From: Devosia sp.
GTDB lineage: Bacteria > Pseudomonadota > Alphaproteobacteria > Rhizobiales > Devosiaceae
NCBI GenBank assembly: GCA_016793415.1
Contig: JAEUMC010000171.1
Span: 1 to 5,439, forward strand
Direction: 5' to 3'
DNA: 5,439 nucleotides
The first letter of the stretch is position 1; every line of letters begins with the position of its first letter. The translations under genes and the position numbers were made by a program. Below the pieces are notes generated by a model. It did no database searches. It was not told the origin of the DNA and worked only from the letters and a program-made list of their open reading frames with translations. Shown piece by piece: positions 1 to 5,439 of the stretch.

Positions 1-1158
1 GAACTCCTTGGCTTCCGCCAGCTTCTTGAGCTGCGAAGCATCCTTGCCGCGCTTCGTCCTGGTCGCGACGATCAGCACGTTTTTGGGCGTATGCACGTCG
101 GAGATGAACTCGAACACCTTGGTCGAGTAGCCGAAATGCTCGAGGATCATGGCGCGCATCGCGTCGGTGACCATCTCGGCCTGCCGTTCGACGAAGATGC
201 CGTGCTTCATCAGGAAATCCAGCGCGTTGCCGCGGTTCGAGGTCTCGATCTCGCGCCGGATCTGCTTGTGGCAACAGGGCGCCACGACGATCAGTTCCGA
301 GCCCGCTGCAATCCCTTTGGCAATGGCGTCGTCGGTGGCCGTATCGCAGGCATGCAGCGCGATCAGCACGTCGGCGCCGGCGGAATCGAAATTCTCGATC
401 GTCCCCTGCGCGAAGCTGAGATTGCCGATACCGGTGGCACGGGCGGTGTCGTTACAGAACTTCACCAGGTCGTCGCGGAACTCGACGCCGACGACTTCGG
501 CGGAGCGCCCCAGATTCTGCTTCAGGTAGTCGGCGACCGCGAAGGTCAGGTAGCCCTTGCCTGCGCCCATATCGACGACGCGGTTCAGCTTGCCTTCGGG
601 GATCGCCTTCAGCAGCGGCCCGAGGATTTCGACATAGCGGTTGATCTGGCGGAACTTGTCGCCCGCCGCCTTCAGCACTTGGCCATCGGCGCCGGTAACG
701 CCAAGCTCGGTGAGCCACTTCTTGCCGGCCGCCGGAATTGGGCGGGCCTTGGCGCGATCGTGCGACAGCGAGGCCGGCGCCTTGCTGGTCGGCTCGCTCT
801 GTTTCAGCCGCGGCGACTTGCCCTGGCTGTCGAGCTGCAGGTCGAAGCGGGTGGTGTAGAGGAAGGCCTGGTGGAAGTCCTTCTCGATCAGCCGCCTGAG
901 CTGGCCAATGGCGCCCGCCGGCGGGTGGTTCTGCACCAGGTCGCGCGTCTGGTGGTGGAAGGTGAAGCTGAGCTTCAGCTGCTCGCGACTGGTCGCGGGT
1001 TTGATGTCGATGCTCTTCAGCGTCTCGTCGGCGCCGAACGGCAGGCGCAGCGCCAGGCGCACGAAGCTGCCATCGGCGACGGCGCTGTCGAGCGCGGCGA
1101 GGAACTGGTCGATCTTGGGAAGGCTGGTATCCATTCGAGCCATATAGGCCCGATGCAC
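1..1158 (-). CDS. Class I SAM-dependent methyltransferase, Methyltransf_32-like (3' end beyond window)
   Basis: Reading the minus strand gives at least 386 open residues with no stop before the window edge, so the C-terminus is missing. The SAM-binding motif I is clear (VVDMGAGKGYLTF, Asp196 to Gly202), followed by the acidic end of the next strand (VVGVE, Glu226). Later come LHACD (268-272) and APCCHK (293-298); an LHxC block and a paired-cysteine block recall the Methyltransf_32 family (METTL25/GSTCD-like proteins), an assignment made from memory. The roughly 150 residues before motif I form a separate N-terminal region containing a basic, low-complexity linker (about 112-146). The substrate is unknown; RNA or protein are possible. 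Start choice: GTG at 1158 has GGAGGT ten bases upstream, while in-frame ATGs at 1143 and 1134 lack a good ribosome site but would begin nearer the family-like sequence. Methyltransferase identity is firm; the start and subfamily are less certain. Confidence 0.85.
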   Translation of the reverse strand, partial: MHRAYMARMDTSLPKIDQFLAALDSAVADGSFVRLALRLPFGADETLKSIDIKPATSREQLKLSFTFHHQTRDLVQNHPPAGAIGQLRRLIEKDFHQAFLYTTRFDLQLDSQGKSPRLKQSEPTSKAPASLSHDRAKARPIPAAGKKWLTELGVTGADGQVLKAAGDKFRQINRYVEILGPLLKAIPEGKLNRVVDMGAGKGYLTFAVADYLKQNLGRSAEVVGVEFRDDLVKFCNDTARATGIGNLSFAQGTIENFDSAGADVLIALHACDTATDDAIAKGIAAGSELIVVAPCCHKQIRREIETSNRGNALDFLMKHGIFVERQAEMVTDAMRAMILEHFGYSTKVFEFISDVHTPKNVLIVATRTKRGKDASQLKKLAEAKEF

Positions 1159-1168
1159 GCGAAACGCT

Positions 1169-1174
1169 ACCTCC
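1169..1174 (-). promoter_or_regulatory. Shine-Dalgarno sequence of the methyltransferase gene
   Basis: GGAGGT on the minus strand, ten bases before an in-frame GTG (1158) but 25 and 34 bases before the in-frame ATGs at 1143 and 1134. It is the only strong ribosome-binding site near this gene start and is the reason for preferring GTG. It begins two bases after the 3' base of the upstream stem-loop, so folding of that stem could affect access to it. Confidence 0.45.
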
Positions 1175-1175
1175 G

Positions 1176-1199
1176 AAGCGGCCCGGTGGCGGGCCGCTT
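1176..1199 (-). terminator. Stem-loop between cckA and the methyltransferase gene, possible weak terminator
   Basis: A perfect 10-bp GC-rich inverted repeat, AAGCGGCCCG (1176-1185) and CGGGCCGCTT (1190-1199), encloses a four-base loop. It begins 15 bases after the cckA stop codon. Only two U residues follow the stem on the minus strand (three T on the plus strand), so it is a poor intrinsic terminator by the usual rule. It may partly terminate cckA transcripts, stabilise their 3' end, or modulate translation of the next gene, whose Shine-Dalgarno sequence follows immediately. Confidence 0.45.
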
Positions 1200-1214
1200 T
1201 CGCGTCTACCCGAG

Positions 1215-3779
1215 CTATTCGGCGCCCTGCTCGATCTTGCCCAGGACGTCCTTCACCTTGGAGTTGATCTGGTCGAGGGAATAGGGTTTTGGCAGGAACT
1301 CGACGCTCTGGTTGTCGGCAATGTCCTGCCGGACGTTCTCTTCGGCATAGCCGGAAACGAAGATCACCTTGAGCTCGGGCATGTGCTCGCGCACCTTGGT
1401 AAGCAGCGTCGGGCCATCCATCTCGGGCATCACCACGTCCGAGATCATCAGGTCGATCTTGTAGTCGAGCTCCTCCAGCACATCGAGCGCCTCGTCACCG
1501 CTATCGGCTTCGAACACTTCATAGCCGGTGGTGCGCAACGCCCGGGCCGAGAACGCCCGCACGCTGTCTTCGTCTTCGACCAGGAGGATACGCTCATGCC
1601 CGGTGAGATCCTTCACCGGCGCGGCGGCCTGCTTCACCGGCGCTTCGCCCTCTACCGGGACATAGCGCGGCAGGAAGATGCGGAACGTGGTGCCCTTGCC
1701 CACCACGGAGTCGGTGTAGATGTAGCCCGCCGACTGCTTGACGATGCCATAGACCGTCGAGAGCCCGAGCCCGGTACCCTTGCCCAGTTCCTTGGTGGAA
1801 AAGAACGGCTCGAAGATCTTCTCGAGGATTTCCGGCGGCATGCCGGTGCCGGTGTCCTCGACTTCGATCAGCACGTAATCCGCCGCCGGCATGCCGCGAT
1901 AGGCATAGCCCTGCGACTCCTGCTCGGTGACGTTGCGGGTCCTGAGCGTGATGGTGCCGCCGTTCGGCATGGCATCGCGCGCGTTGACCACGAGGTTGAC
2001 CACCACCTGCTCGAGCTGCACCAGGTCGGCCTTCACCGGCCAGACCGGGTTGGCGTGCTCGACGCCCAGCGTGATCTGCTCGCCGATCAAGCGCTTCAGC
2101 AGCACCGTCAGGTCGTCGAGGTGCCCCGGCACCTCCAGCACCTGTGGACGCAGCGTCTGCCGGCGCGAGAAGGCCAGCAGCTGGCGGGTGAGCCCGGCGG
2201 CACGGTTGGCACTGTTCTTGATCGACATCAGGTCGGCGAAGCTGGGGTCGCCCGGCTTGTGCTTCAGGAGCAGCAGGTCGGTAAAGCCGATAATGGCGGT
2301 CAGCACGTTGTTGAAGTCGTGCGCCACGCCGCCGGCCAGCTGGCCCACCGCCTGCATTTTCTGGCCCTGGGCGAACTGCGCCTCGAGCTTGCGCTGCTCG
2401 CTCATGTCGAGCGCGTAGACGTTGATCCGCTCGGCGGCGCCCTCGGCTTCCTCGGAGCTCGAAACGTAGAGCCGCACCGCATGGTCGCTGCCGCGGGTCA
2501 GCGTCGCATCCACCGGCTCGATCTCTGAGCGGCTGGCCAGCGCCCCCTCGATCGCCTTGGCGAAGGCGTCGCGGTTGCCTTCGGCCAGCAGGTCGGCCAT
2601 CGGCTGCATGTCGATCGACTGCTCGCCGCCGGCCCAATCGAAGATCCGGCTGAACGGCGCATTGGTTCGGATGATGCGGCCGGCTTTGTCGAGCGTCGCA
2701 ATGGCGAACGGTGTGTCGTTGAAAAAGCGCGAGAAGCGGACTTCGGAGGCGCGCAGCGCCTCTTCCTTGTCGGCGCCCTGCCGGCGATCGAGCACCAGCG
2801 TACGGGTCTCGCCCAGCTCGCCGTCGGCGAGGCGCGCCGCCCGATGCATCAGGCGCACCGGGAAGCTGGTGCCGTTACGGCGCACCAGGTCGATATCGAT
2901 GATCTCGGTGCGGATTTCGCCGTCCGAGCGGCCGCGCATCAACAGGCTGGCGCCGTCGCCGCGCACGATATCGCTGAGCTTGATGGCGGTGGACTCGAAC
3001 TCGGCCAGGTCGAAGCCGAGCCAGTCGGCGAGGGTCGAGTTGAGATACTGCACCCTGCCCTGCGCATCGGCGGAGAAGAAACCGGCCGGCGCATGATCGA
3101 GATAGTCGATGGCGCGCTGCAGCTCGAGAAAGGCATTGTCCTGCCGCTCGCGGTCGCGGGTGATGTCCTCGACCGTCCACAGCACCAGAGGCTTGCCGCC
3201 CTCGTCGATGGTCGGCAGCGCCCGCACCCCGACCCGGTACCAGAACGGCTTGGTCGAGCCACCGACCGAGCCGCCGAGGCCACCGATGATGCGGATATCT
3301 TCGATGGCCGGACGGCCGTCGCGCGCCGCGCGCGCCAGCCGGTACACCGCCTCCGAGGCCTCAGGTTCTCCGGCGAACAGCCGCGGCACCGACACCGGCA
3401 CCCCGTCGGTCACCCCGCCGGCGAACTCGCCGTAATGCGCGTTGACGTAACTGATCTTGCCTTCGCGATCAGTGACCAGCGCGCCGAACGGCAGGCTGTC
3501 GACCACGGCGCGGCTCAGCGTCTGGGTATCCTCGCTGGCGGAAAAGCGGAACAGCCCGGCCGCCACCGCAAACAGGCAGAACACGCCCACCACGGCGAGC
3601 AACCCGAGGAACACCAGGATCAGGTCAGCCGGGATGCGGTCGCCCATCGTCGCCAGCAGCACCGCGCCCGCAATGAAGAACGCCGCCAGCGCCACCACGC
3701 GCCACAACCCGGCGCTGCTGCGCCCGCGGTTCAGCAGCGGGTTGGGATAGTTGTCCTCGTCGAGCGGCAGAGGTGCCAT
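1215..3779 (-). CDS. cckA: Cell-cycle hybrid histidine kinase CckA
   Basis: 854 residues from the ATG at 3779. Visible in order: two transmembrane segments (about 25-45 and 52-76) with almost no periplasmic loop; three PAS-like regions (about 85-205, 215-335, 340-460); a HisKA domain with phospho-accepting His487 in GGVAHDFNN; an ATPase domain with N box (Asn595/Asn599), DTGTGMP (642-648), FEPFFSTK and GKGTGLGLS; a linker rich in Ala, Pro and Val; and a C-terminal receiver with acidic residues 735-738, phospho-acceptor Asp781 in [11 protein letters not shown], Ser809 and Lys831. All catalytic residues are present. By family knowledge, CckA autophosphorylates, passes phosphate through its receiver to ChpT and on to CtrA and CpdR, and can reverse the flow as a phosphatase. 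It is longer than Caulobacter CckA (about 690 residues), apparently through an extra PAS-like region. A TTG at 3827 would add 16 residues but opens with rare AGA AGG codons and is preceded by a stop two codons upstream; neither start has a clear ribosome site. Confidence 0.94.
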   Translation of the reverse strand: MAPLPLDEDNYPNPLLNRGRSSAGLWRVVALAAFFIAGAVLLATMGDRIPADLILVFLGLLAVVGVFCLFAVAAGLFRFSASEDTQTLSRAVVDSLPFGALVTDREGKISYVNAHYGEFAGGVTDGVPVSVPRLFAGEPEASEAVYRLARAARDGRPAIEDIRIIGGLGGSVGGSTKPFWYRVGVRALPTIDEGGKPLVLWTVEDITRDRERQDNAFLELQRAIDYLDHAPAGFFSADAQGRVQYLNSTLADWLGFDLAEFESTAIKLSDIVRGDGASLLMRGRSDGEIRTEIIDIDLVRRNGTSFPVRLMHRAARLADGELGETRTLVLDRRQGADKEEALRASEVRFSRFFNDTPFAIATLDKAGRIIRTNAPFSRIFDWAGGEQSIDMQPMADLLAEGNRDAFAKAIEGALASRSEIEPVDATLTRGSDHAVRLYVSSSEEAEGAAERINVYALDMSEQRKLEAQFAQGQKMQAVGQLAGGVAHDFNNVLTAIIGFTDLLLLKHKPGDPSFADLMSIKNSANRAAGLTRQLLAFSRRQTLRPQVLEVPGHLDDLTVLLKRLIGEQITLGVEHANPVWPVKADLVQLEQVVVNLVVNARDAMPNGGTITLRTRNVTEQESQGYAYRGMPAADYVLIEVEDTGTGMPPEILEKIFEPFFSTKELGKGTGLGLSTVYGIVKQSAGYIYTDSVVGKGTTFRIFLPRYVPVEGEAPVKQAAAPVKDLTGHERILLVEDEDSVRAFSARALRTTGYEVFEADSGDEALDVLEELDYKIDLMISDVVMPEMDGPTLLTKVREHMPELKVIFVSGYAEENVRQDIADNQSVEFLPKPYSLDQINSKVKDVLGKIEQGAE

Positions 3780-4050
3780 GCGCTGGGGGTGCCCCGGGGA
3801 AAAGTCACGCCGAATCGGCCTTCTCAAGGTCTAGCAAAGGCATAAGTCGGTTGGGTAGCCGCAATGGCGTTATCCCCGGTAGGGACGGCGGATTTGTGAG
3901 GGGGAGAGCCCGGGCTTCGTACAGGAGGATGTTGGGAACGATTGTGCCCACCAGGGTCCCCTCTCTTGCGATTTCTTGGGCTTAGCGCAGCTAAGTCCTT
4001 AGTTTTCGCAAGAGAGGGGGTCTGGCAGGCGGTGCGCCCGCCAACGCGCC
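3780..4050. other. Intergenic region between flhB and cckA
   Basis: 271 bases with no convincing gene on either strand. It holds a long palindrome (3951-4025), a small hairpin just after the flhB stop (GGCGG at 4028-4032 with CCGCC at 4038-4042), and the 10-base self-complementary AGCCCGGGCT (3907-3916). The cckA promoter is expected in the part nearest cckA, but I find no confident -35/-10 pair and no TTAA-N7-TTAA CtrA box. Immediately before the cckA ATG the minus strand is C-rich, without a purine-rich ribosome site. Confidence 0.6.
3951..4025. repeat. Long imperfect palindrome with nested hairpin
   Basis: Perfect 14-base arms, CCCCTCTCTTGCGA (3958-3971) and TCGCAAGAGAGGGG (4006-4019), are extended outward by CCAG (3951-3954) and CTGG (4022-4025) across a small mismatch. 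Inside, CTTAGC (3981-3986) pairs with GCTAAG (3990-3995) around a three-base loop, and GGG (3978-3980) can pair with TCC (3996-3998), so nearly the whole element can fold into one interrupted hairpin. A third copy of the CTTAG unit (3998-4002) offers an alternative pairing. No U-tract follows on either strand. It starts 26 bases past the flhB stop. It could be an interspersed palindromic repeat, a transcript-end structure or a protein-binding site; the fold itself is certain, the function is not. Confidence 0.7.
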
Positions 4051-5133
4051 CTATCCCGCCGTCCACCCGCGCTTCTGCTTCAGCCGCATGACGAACCCGA
4101 TAACCTCGGCGACGGCCTTGAAGTGCTCGGTCGGGATGGTCTGGTCGATATCGACGCTGGCATAGAGCGCCCGGGCCAGCGGCGGGTTCTCGACGATTGG
4201 CACGTCGTGCTGTTTGGCGAGCTCGCGGATGCGCAACGCGATGGCGTCGGCGCCCTTGGCGACGCATTGCGGCGCCGCCATCTCGCGATCGTATTTCAGC
4301 GCCACGGCGAAGTGGGTCGGGTTGGTGATCACCACCGTCGCTTCGGGCACCGCGGCCATCATGCGCTTGCGGCTACGCTCCATCCGCACCTGCCGGATGC
4401 GGCCTTTGACCTTGGGGTCGCCTTCCTGCTGCTTGTACTCGTCGCGGGTCTCCTGGACCGTCATCTTCAGCCGGTTCCACCAGCGATTGCGCTGGTAGAC
4501 GTAGTCGGCGATGGCAACGATGGTGACCACCGCCAGCACCGCCCCGAAGATCGAGAGGCTCAGATCCATGAACTCGGCGGCGATCATCGCCGGCTCGAGC
4601 TGGATCATCATCTCGAGGCTGTCGATCTTGGGCGCCAGCACGAACCACAGCACCGCCGACACCACCGCCAGCTTGATCAACCCCTTGACGAAGTTGACCA
4701 GCGCTTCGGTCGAGAACAGCCGCTTGGCGCCTTCGATCGGATTGATCTTCGAAAATTTCGGCTTGATCGGATCGAGCGACAGCAGCGGCCGGTGCTGCAC
4801 CAGGTTCGCCGCGATCCCGAACGCCGCAAGCACGATCGAAGGCAGGATCGCCACCATCAGGATCGAGCCGGCGAGACCGCTCCAGAATGCCGTCAACGCC
4901 TGGCTGCCGACCTCGAACTTCTCGGCATTGCCGAGCAGCACTTTCAGCTGTTCGACGAGGCTTGCGCTGGTCGGGCCGGCCATCATGGCGAAGACCAGGG
5001 CCGAGCCGGACAGGATGAACCAGGTATTGACCTCCTGGCTCTTGACCACGTCGCCCTTCTCATGGGCGTCGCGAAGCTTCTTTTCCGAAGGGTCTTCGGT
5101 TTTCGATGACTGTTCCGGGGCCTCGTCGCTCAT
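4051..5133 (-). CDS. flhB: Flagellar type III export protein FlhB
   Basis: 360 residues, the usual FlhB length. The N-terminus is charged and hydrophilic (KTEDPSEKKLRDAHEKGDV, about 11-29), as is typical of FlhB/YscU proteins. Four transmembrane segments follow (about 37-53, 88-112, 147-167, 190-212), then a basic cytoplasmic linker and the soluble FlhBc domain. The autocleavage motif NPTH is intact at 271-274; by family knowledge the chain is cut between Asn and Pro, allowing the export gate to switch from rod/hook to filament substrates. The C-terminal domain retains the conserved core around VPIVENPPLARALY (311-324) and lacks a long proline-rich tail. The ATG directly follows the fliR stop codon with no spacing, and its ribosome site would lie inside fliR, so the two are probably translationally coupled. 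A virulence-type YscU homologue is possible in principle, but length, linkage and lack of injectisome genes favour the flagellar protein. Confidence 0.96.
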   Translation of the reverse strand: MSDEAPEQSSKTEDPSEKKLRDAHEKGDVVKSQEVNTWFILSGSALVFAMMAGPTSASLVEQLKVLLGNAEKFEVGSQALTAFWSGLAGSILMVAILPSIVLAAFGIAANLVQHRPLLSLDPIKPKFSKINPIEGAKRLFSTEALVNFVKGLIKLAVVSAVLWFVLAPKIDSLEMMIQLEPAMIAAEFMDLSLSIFGAVLAVVTIVAIADYVYQRNRWWNRLKMTVQETRDEYKQQEGDPKVKGRIRQVRMERSRKRMMAAVPEATVVITNPTHFAVALKYDREMAAPQCVAKGADAIALRIRELAKQHDVPIVENPPLARALYASVDIDQTIPTEHFKAVAEVIGFVMRLKQKRGWTAG

Positions 5134-5439
5134 CTAGCGAACGCCACGCAGCATGGCGAGCACGCCCTCGAAATGCGTGAGATAAAGCCCCATCATCATG
5201 GCGAGCAGCAGCGCCATCAGGATCAGCCCGACGCCCACCGTCGCCGGCATGGCAATGAAGAACACCTGCAGCTGCGGCATTAGCCGGCTCAGGATGCCCA
5301 TGCCCAGGTTGAACACCAGGCCGAAGACGATGAACGGCGCCGACATCTGCACGCCGATGACGAAGGCGCCGGCCACCGTATCCACCACCGTCTGGGCGGC
5401 GTCGCCGAACATCAGCGGCTCCTTCGGGGTGAAGATCAT
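5134..5439 (-). CDS. fliR: Flagellar export protein FliR, C-terminal part (5' end beyond window)
   Basis: 101 residues ending in a TAG at 5134-5136. The fragment matches the C-terminal part of FliR/YscT proteins: a hydrophobic stretch with GVQMSAPFIVFGLVFNLGMGILSR-like character (about 27-52 of the fragment), then MPQLQVFFIAMPATVG (54-69), then a last membrane segment (about 69-88) and a short tail. FliR proteins are usually about 250 residues, so the Met at the very window edge is internal and roughly 150 residues lie outside. FliR assembles with FliP and FliQ into the inner-membrane core of the flagellar export gate and contacts FlhB, whose gene follows without a gap. Confidence 0.92.
   Translation of the reverse strand: MIFTPKEPLMFGDAAQTVVDTVAGAFVIGVQMSAPFIVFGLVFNLGMGILSRLMPQLQVFFIAMPATVGVGLILMALLLAMMMGLYLTHFEGVLAMLRGVR

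Noticed and set aside
91..1284. Plus-strand open frame of 397 codons opposite the methyltransferase gene
   Set aside because: It mirrors codon positions of the real minus-strand gene, has composition rich in Arg, Gly, Ala, Glu and Leu without domain motifs, and runs past both ends of the intergenic gap. GC-rich genes routinely leave such antisense frames open.
1383..2528. Plus-strand open frame of 381 codons opposite cckA
   Set aside because: It lies opposite the HisKA, ATPase and receiver domains of cckA, which carry all catalytic motifs; the antisense product is rich in His, Arg and Gln and shows no recognisable motif.
1594..2637. Minus-strand open frame of 347 codons in another frame of cckA
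   Set aside because: An out-of-frame reading of cckA with Arg/Ala/Gly-rich low-complexity product; the in-frame protein is intact throughout.
3773..3985. Possible small plus-strand gene in the intergenic gap, with AGGAGG near an internal ATG
   Set aside because: The AGGAGG at 3922-3927 overlaps or touches the ATG with no spacing, the remaining reading frame is under 20 codons and ends inside the palindrome, and the longer frame overlaps the start of cckA.
3981..4002. CTTAG/CTAAG units as a CtrA-binding site upstream of cckA
   Set aside because: The CtrA box needs TTAA-N7-TTAA; the units here are CTTAG and CTAAG with different spacing and are better explained as hairpin arms.
3824..4267. Minus-strand frame of 147 codons running from inside flhB across the intergenic gap
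   Set aside because: Most of its first part is a frame-shifted reading of flhB and the remainder reads through the palindrome; very Arg-rich, no ribosome site and no homology recognised.
4307..4330. Possible loss of FlhB autocleavage
   Set aside because: The NPTH motif reads intact at residues 271-274, so FlhB should process normally.
4123..5109. Plus-strand open frame of 328 codons opposite flhB
   Set aside because: Entirely antisense to an intact, recognisable FlhB; the product is dominated by His, Arg and Asp with no membrane segments or motifs.

Overview
The window looks like chromosomal DNA from a GC-rich alphaproteobacterium, most likely order Hyphomicrobiales (Rhizobiales). The evidence is a clear CckA-type hybrid histidine kinase, a kinase essentially confined to Alphaproteobacteria, sitting beside flagellar export genes, together with GC-biased codon use throughout. 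A Devosia-like genus is a guess from overall impression and was not tested. All supported genes read on the minus strand, so transcription runs from the right end of the window to the left.

Right end (5439 to 4051): the C-terminal part of fliR, then complete flhB. The fliR stop codon directly abuts the flhB start. Both proteins belong to the membrane-embedded flagellar type III export apparatus. FliR is part of the export gate core, and FlhB is the autocleaving substrate-specificity switch with its NPTH motif intact.

Middle (4050 to 3780): about 270 bases without a convincing gene. Just downstream of flhB lies a long imperfect palindrome (3951-4025) with 14-base perfect arms and a smaller nested hairpin. 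It lacks the U-tract of an ordinary terminator. It may be a copy of an interspersed intergenic repeat or a processing or termination structure, and it is the least explained sequence in the window. The cckA promoter presumably lies in the remainder.

Centre (3779 to 1215): cckA, encoding a membrane-anchored kinase with two transmembrane segments, three PAS-like regions, HisKA, ATPase and receiver domains. By family knowledge it feeds the ChpT/CtrA/CpdR cell-cycle phosphorelay, which in many alphaproteobacteria also controls flagellar genes, so its position behind fliR-flhB makes functional sense.

Left (1158 to 1, running off the edge): a class I SAM-dependent methyltransferase of the Methyltransf_32 type, of unknown substrate. 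A perfect 10-bp stem-loop between it and cckA lies next to a strong Shine-Dalgarno sequence. The region is mostly ordinary core-genome content. I see no mobile element, CRISPR array, RNA gene or novel defence-like system.
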